A DNA stretch of 5,951 bases, from the NCBI GenBank assembly GCA_020425885.1, contig JAGQRA010000628.1, positions 1 to 5,951 on the forward strand. Direction: 5' to 3'. Below, piece after piece: positions 1-5,579 of the stretch (its first letter is position 1; the number at the start of each line of letters is the position of its first letter). The notes below the pieces were generated by a model. It was not told the DNA's origin, searched no databases, and saw only the letters and a program-made list of their open reading frames with translations. The translations under genes were made by a program, and so were the position numbers. The DNA comes from Planctomycetota bacterium (GTDB lineage Bacteria; Planctomycetota; UBA1135; UBA2386).

Positions 1-114
1 AGCAGCCGCTCGTCCGGCTTCGGTGGCTTCGGCGGTGGCGGTTTCAGCAGCGGCGGCGGCTTCGGCGGCGGTGGCTTCGGCGGTGGCGGCTTCTCGACGG
101 GCGGCGGCTTCTGA
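1..114 (+). CDS. Gly/Phe/Ser-rich C-terminal tail of a truncated protein (3' end only)
   Basis: The window opens inside a plus-strand reading frame (frame 1) that runs for 37 codons to a TGA at 112-114. What is visible is entirely low complexity: phenylalanines separated by glycine runs, with two Ser/Thr-containing variants (F-S-S-G-G-G and F-S-T-G-G-G), ending in Phe before the stop. Such tails close several families, notably membrane-anchored TPM-domain (YgcG-like) and DUF2207-like proteins, and also some secreted or RNA-associated glycine-rich proteins. The folded part lies outside the window, so the family cannot be decided. The reading frame is supported by regular wobble use (GGC/GGT, TTC) and by the stop falling just before a convergent gene. 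An overlapping frame starting at 23 gives an Ala/Ser-rich shadow and is not believed. Confidence is for this being the end of a real gene, not for any function. Confidence 0.7.
   Translation, partial: SSRSSGFGGFGGGGFSSGGGFGGGGFGGGGFSTGGGF
19..111 (+). repeat. Short in-frame tandem repeat coding for F-G(n) units
   Basis: TTC codons recur at 19, 28, 43, 61, 76, 91 and 109, each followed by three to five Gly, Ser or Thr codons. The basic unit is 15 bases (Phe plus four Gly), with an 18-base variant carrying Ser-Ser or Ser-Thr. Near-identical copies of GGCTTCGGCGGTGGC-like sequence make this a candidate for length variation by slippage. It lies wholly within the partial coding region and probably forms a flexible disordered tail. 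Confidence 0.6.
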
Positions 115-117
115 CCC

Positions 118-154
118 GCCGGGCAGGCGAAGGACTCAGCAGTCGGTGCCCGGC
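118..154. terminator. Inverted repeat between convergent genes, candidate bidirectional terminator
   Basis: A perfect 8-base inverted repeat, GCCGGGCA (118-125) and TGCCCGGC (147-154), lies between the TGA of the left plus-strand gene (112-114) and the stop of the minus-strand small gene (156-158). Inside it a second 4-base stem, GACT (133-136) with AGTC (141-144), closes a CAGC loop, so the whole element can fold as a hairpin with an internal loop. It sits where a shared terminator is expected and would work from either strand. There is no T-run on either side, so it would be an atypical intrinsic terminator or an mRNA 3'-end stabiliser. Confidence 0.5.
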
Positions 155-155
155 A

Positions 156-377
156 TCACTCCCCTTCGGCAGCCGGCTTGGGCGGCGGGTTCTTGGGGTC
201 GATGACGTCGCCGGTCTCGGTGACGATCCAGACCGGCGCGCCGGTCTGACCGGGCTTGCCATCGCGCTTGGCGGCGCTGCGGGCGAGGCGGTCGGCCTGC
301 TTGGCCTCGCGCTTCATCTGCTTGTCGCGCTCGCGCGCTCGCTTCTCGAAAGTCTGGGGGGTGCGCTTCTTTGCCAT
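156..377 (-). CDS. Small basic conserved-looking hypothetical protein (73 aa)
   Basis: The gene starts at ATG (377-375) and ends at TGA (158-156), giving 73 residues. A GGAG at 391-388, ten bases before the ATG, supports this start. Residues 1-42 are very rich in Lys, Arg, Glu and Ala with few hydrophobics beyond Phe10, and look like a single charged helix of the kind in small KKRTPQTFEKR-type hypothetical proteins of environmental bacteria. Residues 47-73 differ: a short hydrophobic V-W-I-V stretch, then T-E-T-G-D-V-I-D-P and a Pro/Lys-rich end (N-P-P-P-K-P). There is no signal peptide or membrane segment, so it should be cytoplasmic. The basic helix could bind nucleic acid or the ribosome, but that is only inference from charge. 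It follows the HEAT-repeat gene after 86 bases on the same strand and is the last gene before the convergent hairpin. Function unknown. Confidence 0.8.
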   Translation of the reverse strand: MAKKRTPQTFEKRARERDKQMKREAKQADRLARSAAKRDGKPGQTGAPVWIVTETGDVIDPKNPPPKPAAEGE

Positions 378-379
378 CT

Positions 380-395
380 GGTTGCTACTCCAACC
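380..395 (-). promoter_or_regulatory. Ribosome binding site of the small gene, within a small inverted repeat
   Basis: On the minus strand GGTTG (395-391) and CAACC (384-380) form a 5-base stem around a GAGTAG loop, two bases before the ATG of the 73-residue protein. The Shine-Dalgarno-like GGAG (391-388) starts on the last stem base and runs into the loop. The arrangement could expose or modulate the ribosome binding site, but the stem is short and may be chance. The rest of the 86-base gap (378-463) shows no clear promoter or terminator. Confidence 0.35.
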
Positions 396-463
396 GTTGT
401 CGGGGTGAAGCGCAAGTGCGAACGCAGCTCCCGGTCAGGATGTGAGCGCGATGTCCGATGGGA

Positions 464-1654
464 TCAGCGCTTGCCGGCACACACGTCGTCGATGAACTTG
501 CCGAGCAGCTCATGCGCCGTGCTCGCCACCTTGGCGTAGTCGTCGTTCAGCGCCTCGACCGATCGCAGCAACACGGCGCCGCGGCGGGGGGCGTCGGCAA
601 CGGACCAGATGGCGGTCAGCGCCAGCCGGCGCTCGTCCTGGAGAGCGTGGCCGGTCAGCGCCATGAGCCGCGGCAGCGCCGCGATGGCGGCCTGTCGCAT
701 CGGCGCCACCGTCCGCAGTGCGGCGAGCACCACCTTGCGGTCGTCGTCGTCGAGGCAGCGAACGGCATCGGCCACCGCCCGTTCACTGCTGATGCGCTGC
801 TCGGCCACCGCCTCCAGCGCTGCGGCCCGAACCTTGGCTTCGCGATCGCGCAGCGAGGCCACGATGTCGGCGGCGGCAGCGGCGCCCGCCTTGCCGCCAT
901 GGCCGAGGCTGCGGAGCACCTGGGCGCGGACATCGAGGTCGGGATCCTGCACGGCCGTGCGCAGGGCCGCGACGACTTCGGGGTCGTCATCGGCATGCCG
1001 GCCCAGGGTTTCGGCGGCGGCGTTCCGCACCACCGCCGCCGTGTCCTTGATGGCGCCGATGACGGCTTCACGAATGGTGTCGGTCCAGCCGACGGTGCCG
1101 ATGTTGCCGGCGACGGTCGCCCGCACGTCACCGTTCGGATCCTTCAGCATCGCAAGCAGCCGGTTCTCGAACGGGGCGGCGGCTTCGCCGAGGGCGCAGG
1201 CCGCCTTGACGGTCTTGCGTCGCACATCGGCGTCGGCGTCGTCGAGGCCTTCGAGGTCCGGGGCGCCGTTCGCGACCGGCTGCAGGCCGCCGAGGCGGAA
1301 CGCGAGCTGCGCCTGAGCTCGCACCTGCTGGCCGGAGGCCTTGCGTTCGCGCACGAGGCCGAGGAGCTGGGCCCGCAGATCGCCCAGGTCCGGGCGCAGC
1401 GCCAGCAGGGTTTCGACCGCGGTTCGTCGGACTTCGGGTTCGGTGTCGCCGAGCGTCAGGGCGACGGCTTCGAGAATCGGTCCGGTCGCCGCTCCCCGCG
1501 CCAACCGGTGCAGAGCCGCGATGCGTTGTCCTGCCGGTTCTCCGCGCAGTGCCGCCATCGTCTCGGTCGCGGGCTCGATCGGCGGTCCTTGCACCTGCGC
1601 CACCACCACGCAGTGAAGGATGGCCGCAGTCGTGGCTCGGATCAGGATCATCAC
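464..1654 (-). CDS. Exported HEAT-repeat protein (396 aa)
   Basis: The frame runs from GTG (1654-1652), immediately followed by an ATG (1651-1649) that is an equally good start, to TGA (466-464). The N-terminus has one Arg, then a hydrophobic stretch (about residues 7-20) typical of a short signal peptide, with possible cleavage around residue 20. The Cys at 15 follows I-L-H, which is not a lipobox. From about residue 40 to the end the protein is helical HEAT-like repeats. The recurring D-x-x-x-x-V-R-x-x-A signature, with variants, is seen near residues 70, 139, 172, 204, 237, 270, 303 and 340, spaced about 33 apart for most of the run. HEAT solenoids are protein-binding scaffolds; no catalytic motif is visible, so it probably acts as an exported binding or scaffold protein with an unknown partner. 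The start has no clear Shine-Dalgarno. It lies 59 bases after the acetyltransferase gene on the same strand; that gap shows no convincing terminator. Confidence 0.85.
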   Translation of the reverse strand: MMILIRATTAAILHCVVVAQVQGPPIEPATETMAALRGEPAGQRIAALHRLARGAATGPILEAVALTLGDTEPEVRRTAVETLLALRPDLGDLRAQLLGLVRERKASGQQVRAQAQLAFRLGGLQPVANGAPDLEGLDDADADVRRKTVKAACALGEAAAPFENRLLAMLKDPNGDVRATVAGNIGTVGWTDTIREAVIGAIKDTAAVVRNAAAETLGRHADDDPEVVAALRTAVQDPDLDVRAQVLRSLGHGGKAGAAAAADIVASLRDREAKVRAAALEAVAEQRISSERAVADAVRCLDDDDRKVVLAALRTVAPMRQAAIAALPRLMALTGHALQDERRLALTAIWSVADAPRRGAVLLRSVEALNDDYAKVASTAHELLGKFIDDVCAGKR

Positions 1655-1713
1655 CGCACTCTATCGTGCTCGCGCGGCCGTGGCCCGAAACCGGCCCCTT
1701 GTCGACCCCGCCA

Positions 1714-2286
1714 TCAGCCCTGGCGCCACTCGCGCCGCAGCAGGCCGCAGATGATCTCGTCCTGCCATCTGCCTTCGAGGAAGAAGTGCTCGCGCAGCAG
1801 CGCCTCACGCCGCATGCCGAGCTTCTCCATCAGGCGCCAGGACGGTTCGTTGTCGGCGGCGCACAGCGCGATGAGCTTGCGCGCTTCGATCCGCTCGAAC
1901 AGGAAGTCGAACATCAGCTCGCAGGCTTCGGTGGCCAGCCCGCGGCGATGGACGTCGGGATGCAGTCGATAGCCGATCTCGAAGATCTGCGACTCCGCAG
2001 TCACGACGCGCATGCAGACGATGCCGAACATGGCGTCGTCGTTGCGGTCGGCGGCCGCCAGCACGAGCCACTTGCCTTCGACTCCGGCCCAGTGGGCGAG
2101 CATCTCGCGGGTGCGGGACTCGATCTGCTCGCGAGGCTGTGGGTCGCGGATCCAACGCATGATGCGTCGATCCTCTTCGTGCGCGATCGCGGTCGCGACA
2201 TCGCCTTCCTGCAGCCGGCGCAGGACCAGGCGGTTGCCGGTGAGGTGAAGGGCCGGAGCCATGGCGATGAGGCGGTCCAGTTTCAT
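1714..2286 (-). CDS. GNAT-family N-acetyltransferase, RimJ/RimL-like (190 aa)
   Basis: The product is a cytoplasmic acetyl-CoA-dependent N-acetyltransferase of the Acetyltransf_3 (RimJ/RimL) type. The N-terminal strand L-T-G-N-R-L-V-L-R-R-L (15-25) is the classic opening of the family. The core strand F-E-I-G-Y-R-L (102-108) leads into the acetyl-CoA pyrophosphate loop H-R-R-G-L-A-T-E (113-120), which fits the R/Q-x-x-G-x-G/A motif. Then comes N-E-P-S-W-R-L-M-E-K-L-G-M (146-158), the family's N-x-x-S..KLG motif. The 190-residue length is normal for the family. The start chosen is ATG at 2286-2284, whose last two bases overlap the TGA of the methyltransferase gene (ATGA); the frame stays open upstream to 2586 but that part is Arg/Pro-rich shadow. 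An in-frame ATG eight codons later is less likely. Relatives acetylate ribosomal protein N-termini, amino acids or antibiotics; the substrate here cannot be told. No strong Shine-Dalgarno is present, consistent with coupling to the gene before it. Confidence 0.9.
   Translation of the reverse strand: MKLDRLIAMAPALHLTGNRLVLRRLQEGDVATAIAHEEDRRIMRWIRDPQPREQIESRTREMLAHWAGVEGKWLVLAAADRNDDAMFGIVCMRVVTAESQIFEIGYRLHPDVHRRGLATEACELMFDFLFERIEARKLIALCAADNEPSWRLMEKLGMRREALLREHFFLEGRWQDEIICGLLRREWRQG
2283..2286 (-). other. ATGA stop-start overlap, methyltransferase to acetyltransferase
   Basis: On the minus strand the four bases 2286-2283 read ATGA: the ATG starts the acetyltransferase and the TGA ends the methyltransferase. 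With no good Shine-Dalgarno before the ATG, translation of the second gene probably depends on ribosomes finishing the first. This overlap also decides the acetyltransferase start. Confidence 0.85.
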
Positions 2287-3458
2287 GCTGCTGCGGCTTC
2301 GCCGGCGCCGGTGCCGAGTGCGGTCACGCTGAGGCCGCCGTGCTTCGTCGTGAACGCGACCGACAGCTCGAGTCCGGTGCGACGGGCAAGGCGGACGTCG
2401 TGGGCGAGCAGGGTCGCGCGCCAGCCGGCGCCGAGTTCGTCGATGCGGTGGCCGAGACTCTGGTAGAGGTGCAGCAGACTGTTGTCGCGGGCGACGCGCC
2501 TGCCGAACGGCGGATTGGTGACGACGACGCCGCGACCCGGCGCGCCGTTCGGCTGCAGCCATGGGTGGGCGCTGAAGGCCGTGCACGAGAACTCGATCTT
2601 GTCGCCGACGCCGGCACGTTCGGCGTTGGCGCGCGCCATCTCGATCGCGCCGGCATCGCGATCGGCGGCGGCGATGGGCGCGTTCGACCGCGCGGCGCGG
2701 CCGAGCTGCAGGACCTGCTGCCAGGCGTCGGCATCGAACAGCGCGGTGTGCAGCAGCGGCGGTGGCCGCAGTCGACCCGGGGCCAGCCCGGCCGCGAGCG
2801 CGGCGGCTTCGATCGCGATCGTGCCCGAGCCGCAGAACGGATCGAGCAGGGCCTGGCCGTCCTCGAACCCACTCGCGAGCACGAGGGCGTGGGCGAGGTC
2901 TTCGCGCAGCGGCGCCTTGGCCGCGGCCAGCCGATAGCCGCGGCGATGCAGCGGCGTCGTGGTCGCATCGAGTGAGATGGCGCAGACGTCGTTGCGGAAG
3001 CGAACCATCAGCTGTGCGCGGTCGTCAGGGTCGTGGTCGGCGTCGCCGGCCTCGCCGCCGGCGGTGGCGCGGGGCATCGGGCCGAGCGCCGCGGTGATGG
3101 CGTTGCCGACCCGTTCGACGACCGCATCGGTGTGATAGACGCGCGAGCCCTTCGTCGTCGCGCGCATGGCGAGCGGCACGTCGCGGCGCAGCCAGTCGGA
3201 CCACGGCAGCCTGGCGGCCTTGCGTTCGAGTTCGCCGAGCGCGCGGCAGGGGAACTCCGCGAGGCGGACCAGGACGTGGCTGGCGCAGCCGAGCCAGTGC
3301 GCGGCGCGCATGATCATCGTTGCGTCGGCGGCGAAGGCGACGCCGCCGGCGAGCGGTCTGGGCGCGGCGCCGAGCGCCGACAGCTCGGCCGCGACGAGCG
3401 ATTCGAGCCCCGGCTGGCAGGAGGCGAAGGCGTCGTGGGTGGTGGCGCTGGTGCTCAT
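2283..3458 (-). CDS. THUMP-domain class I SAM-dependent RNA methyltransferase (RlmL/YpsC-like, 391 aa)
   Basis: This is very likely a 23S rRNA guanine-N2 methyltransferase of the RlmL/YpsC group, using S-adenosylmethionine in the cytoplasm. The N-terminus F-A-S-C-Q-P-G-L-E-S-L-V-A-A-E-L (11-26) matches the family opening, and about residues 45-165 are THUMP-like RNA-binding sequence. L-D-A-T-T-T-P-L-H-R-R-G-Y-R (163-176) is the conserved link to the catalytic domain. The SAM-binding motif is D-P-F-C-G-S-G-T (206-213), the acidic strand end is A-A-D-R-D (264-268), and the N-P-P-F catalytic motif for base-amine methylation is at 315-318. At 391 residues it equals the standalone form, lacking the second RlmK methyltransferase half of the E. 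coli fusion. A 19-residue acidic/Gly-rich insert (about 131-149) looks lineage specific. The ATG at 3458 overlaps the fucosidase stop; an upstream GTG at 3485 is possible but less likely. The exact target base is inference from the family. Confidence 0.92.
   Translation of the reverse strand: MSTSATTHDAFASCQPGLESLVAAELSALGAAPRPLAGGVAFAADATMIMRAAHWLGCASHVLVRLAEFPCRALGELERKAARLPWSDWLRRDVPLAMRATTKGSRVYHTDAVVERVGNAITAALGPMPRATAGGEAGDADHDPDDRAQLMVRFRNDVCAISLDATTTPLHRRGYRLAAAKAPLREDLAHALVLASGFEDGQALLDPFCGSGTIAIEAAALAAGLAPGRLRPPPLLHTALFDADAWQQVLQLGRAARSNAPIAAADRDAGAIEMARANAERAGVGDKIEFSCTAFSAHPWLQPNGAPGRGVVVTNPPFGRRVARDNSLLHLYQSLGHRIDELGAGWRATLLAHDVRLARRTGLELSVAFTTKHGGLSVTALGTGAGEAAAA
3455..3458 (-). 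other. ATGA stop-start overlap, fucosidase to methyltransferase
   Basis: Minus-strand bases 3458-3455 read ATGA, with the methyltransferase ATG overlapping the fucosidase TGA. It is the second such junction in a row, so fucosidase, methyltransferase and acetyltransferase very probably share a transcript. The bases before the ATG carry no recognisable Shine-Dalgarno. Confidence 0.85.
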
Positions 3459-5542
3459 TGCCCGAGCACCGAGAGTTCGGCGCACGAAGCCCAGGGTCGG
3501 TCCTGGACCTCGCGTCTGGCGACCAGCTTGATGAAGCGCACGTCCCGCATCGGCGCCTTCAGCTCGACGACCTGGGCGATCGGGTTGTTCTCGACGTTGG
3601 CGAAGGTGCCGGCCGCGAGCAGCGCCCAGGCCTTGCCGTCGCTGCTGGCATGGAACTCGTAGTCGGCAATGGTGCCGTTGCTGCCGTCGGCGCGCGGTTG
3701 GTAGACGAAGCCGGTGATGGTGATGGCGCGCCCCATGTCGATGGCGAGATGGTGGGGTGGACCGGGCGTGTCCGGCCGGTAGCGCGAATGCCAGTGGGTG
3801 CGCGGGTCACCATCGAAGGCCTTCGTCGCCGCCTCGCGGCCGCCTTGCTCGCTCGAGCAGTCGTGCACGCGCCAACCGATGGGGGCGATCCCGAACGTCG
3901 CCGTCGTCTCGACGGCGGTGCCGAGCGCCAGCGTGGTCGCGCCCGGTCGGGCGAACACACCGGCGCGGATGGTGCCGCCGTCGGGCAGCGCGAACGGGCC
4001 GGTGTAGCGCTCGGAGTCGGCGTTGACCGGTGAGCCGTCGCGGCTGAAGCGGATCTCGCCGGCCGCCGCCACGATCGTCACCGTGCCGTCCGTGGCGCGG
4101 TGGATCGTCGGCGGCTGCAGCAGCTGTGGCCGGCGGTGGAGGCCGAAGTGCGAGATCTGCGGCTTGCCGCGGCTCTGCTCGATCCAGTAGCGGAAGCCGT
4201 CGCCGGTGATCGGGTCGGTCCGCAGCAGGCGGCGCAGGCCGACCGTCGTGCCGCGTGCGCACTCACGCCAGCCGCCGTTCTGCATGACCTCGATGCGGAA
4301 GCGTTCGACACGTTGGCCGCTCGCCGCGACGTCCTCGCCGAGATCGAAGACGTCGACCGTCACCGGCGCGTCGAAGTAGACTTCGCCGGCCTTCGGGTAC
4401 AGCTTCGTCGTCGCACCGGCGGCGAGGTCGTGGTCGAACGTGGTCCGCAGGTAGCTGCCGAGGTCGGCCAACACGGCGGCATCGGGTTCGGCGATCCGGC
4501 CGCGTCGATCGGCCGGCACGTTGAGCAGCAGCAGGGCGTTGCCGCCGACGGCGCCGAACCAGCAGTCGAGCAGCACCGGCAGCGACTTGACCCGTGCATC
4601 TTCTGCCCGGTGGTAGAACCAGCCCGGCCGGATCGAGACGTCGGTCTCGGCGGCCCACCAGCACAGCGCCGTCGCGCCTTCGAGCTGCTTCCTGCTGCCG
4701 AGGTCGGGCTGCTGGTTGCGCGAGCGCAGATCCCACAACGCGCGCCAGCTGTCCGGGTCGCCCTCGAACGATCCGGACACCGCGCCGCGCAGCGGCAGCA
4801 CGCTCCACTCGTCCGGGCGGGTGCGGCCGGCCTCGTTGCCGACCCAGCGCACGTCGGGGCCGGTGATCGCGATCGCGGCCTCGGGCTGCAGCTCACGCAC
4901 GATCCTGAACACGGCCTGCCAGTCGAACAGCGCGGGGTCATCGGGCGGGCAATGGGCGCCGTCGAACCAGACCTCGAACAGCGGGCCGTAGTCGGTGCAG
5001 AGCTCGCGCAGCTGCTCTTGGAAGACCTGCTGATACGCCGGCGTGCCGAACGTCTTGCAGTTGCGGTCCCACGGCGACAGATAGACGCCGAACTTCATGC
5101 CCGCCTGCCGGCACGCGGCCGCGACCTCGGCGACAACATCGCCGTGGCCACCGCGGAATGGCGAGGCGGCGACGTCGTGCGTCGTGCTCGCGCTCGGCCA
5201 CAGACAGAAGCCGTCGTGGTGTTTGCAGGTCAGCACCAGCCCGCGCATGCCGGCCCGCTCGAAGGTCTCGACCCATTGCGTGGCGTCGAAGTCGGTCGGG
5301 GCGAAGTCGGCCGGGTTCTCGCTGCCATCGCCCCATTCACGATCGCTGAAGGTGTTCATGCCGAAGTGCACGAAGGCTGAGAACGCGGTCTGCTGCCAGG
5401 CCAGCTGGCGTGGCGAGGGTCGTACGGTGGCGGCCAACGCGACGATGTCATCGCGATCACTGCCCGGCGGCACCGCGACGGGAGACTGGGCGAGGATCGT
5501 GGACCCGAGCAGCGCGAGCGGCAATCGCATGCGCGCGACCAT
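3455..5542 (-). CDS. Secreted GH29 alpha-L-fucosidase with CHB_HEX-like and F5/8C domains (695 aa)
   Basis: The enzyme hydrolyses terminal alpha-L-fucose from glycans by a retaining mechanism and should act outside the cytoplasm. Residues 1-19 form a signal peptide (positive start with R4 and R6, then a hydrophobic L-P-L-A-L-L-G core). The GH29 catalytic barrel spans about 34-349: F-V-H-F-G-M-N-T-F (57-65), C-K-H-H-D-G-F-C-L-W-P (106-116) and the nucleophile Asp194 in E-V-W-F-D-G. V-G-N-E-A-G near 234-239 and the later R-P-G-W-F-Y-H resemble subfamily B (1,3/1,4-specific) enzymes; Glu237 is a candidate acid/base. After a beta-rich linker, residues about 478-550 resemble a chitobiase/hexosaminidase C-terminal module (R-F-S-R-D-G-S ... 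R-Y-T-G-P-F). Residues about 552-695 resemble an F5/8 type C (CBM32-like) sugar-binding domain, with A-F-D-G-D-P-R-T-H-W-H-S. The start could instead be the ATG at 5530 (691 aa); sequence before 5542 overlaps the divergent gene. No sulfatase, transporter or other glycosidase lies nearby. Confidence 0.93.
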   Translation of the reverse strand: MVARMRLPLALLGSTILAQSPVAVPPGSDRDDIVALAATVRPSPRQLAWQQTAFSAFVHFGMNTFSDREWGDGSENPADFAPTDFDATQWVETFERAGMRGLVLTCKHHDGFCLWPSASTTHDVAASPFRGGHGDVVAEVAAACRQAGMKFGVYLSPWDRNCKTFGTPAYQQVFQEQLRELCTDYGPLFEVWFDGAHCPPDDPALFDWQAVFRIVRELQPEAAIAITGPDVRWVGNEAGRTRPDEWSVLPLRGAVSGSFEGDPDSWRALWDLRSRNQQPDLGSRKQLEGATALCWWAAETDVSIRPGWFYHRAEDARVKSLPVLLDCWFGAVGGNALLLLNVPADRRGRIAEPDAAVLADLGSYLRTTFDHDLAAGATTKLYPKAGEVYFDAPVTVDVFDLGEDVAASGQRVERFRIEVMQNGGWRECARGTTVGLRRLLRTDPITGDGFRYWIEQSRGKPQISHFGLHRRPQLLQPPTIHRATDGTVTIVAAAGEIRFSRDGSPVNADSERYTGPFALPDGGTIRAGVFARPGATTLALGTAVETTATFGIAPIGWRVHDCSSEQGGREAATKAFDGDPRTHWHSRYRPDTPGPPHHLAIDMGRAITITGFVYQPRADGSNGTIADYEFHASSDGKAWALLAAGTFANVENNPIAQVVELKAPMRDVRFIKLVARREVQDRPWASCAELSVLGQ

Positions 5543-5579
5543 ACCGCTCGGCGGGACGTTCGCTATCCTGCTCGCCCCG
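5543..5579. promoter_or_regulatory. 37-base divergent intergenic region, probable back-to-back promoters
   Basis: Only 37 bases separate the fucosidase ATG (5542, minus) from the ABC-F ATG (5580, plus), or 49 if the fucosidase starts at 5530. Both genes need promoters here or within each other's 5' coding sequence. On the plus strand TATCCT (5564-5569) matches four of six bases of a -10 box and lies ten bases before the ABC-F ATG, which would leave almost no leader. No -35 match or Shine-Dalgarno is evident for either gene, so the promoter calls are weak. Confidence 0.35.

Noticed and set aside
1655..1713. GC-rich GGCC-containing repeats in the gap between the acetyltransferase and HEAT genes as a terminator
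   Set aside because: The possible stem is only four bases of palindromic GGCC with no T-run; not enough to call.
458..1972. A 504-codon plus-strand open frame opposite the HEAT gene and part of the acetyltransferase gene
   Set aside because: It is antisense to two well-supported genes, crosses their boundary, and its product has no recognisable motif (Gly/Arg/His-rich). Long antisense frames are expected at this GC content.
2287..2586. N-terminal 100-residue extension of the acetyltransferase frame
   Set aside because: The extension is Arg/Pro-rich, lies within the methyltransferase gene in another frame, and the family opening motif begins just after the ATG at 2286.
4100..5380. A 426-codon plus-strand open frame opposite the fucosidase gene
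   Set aside because: The opposite strand encodes clear GH29 motifs; the plus-strand product is Arg/Ala/Val-rich mirror sequence with no domain.
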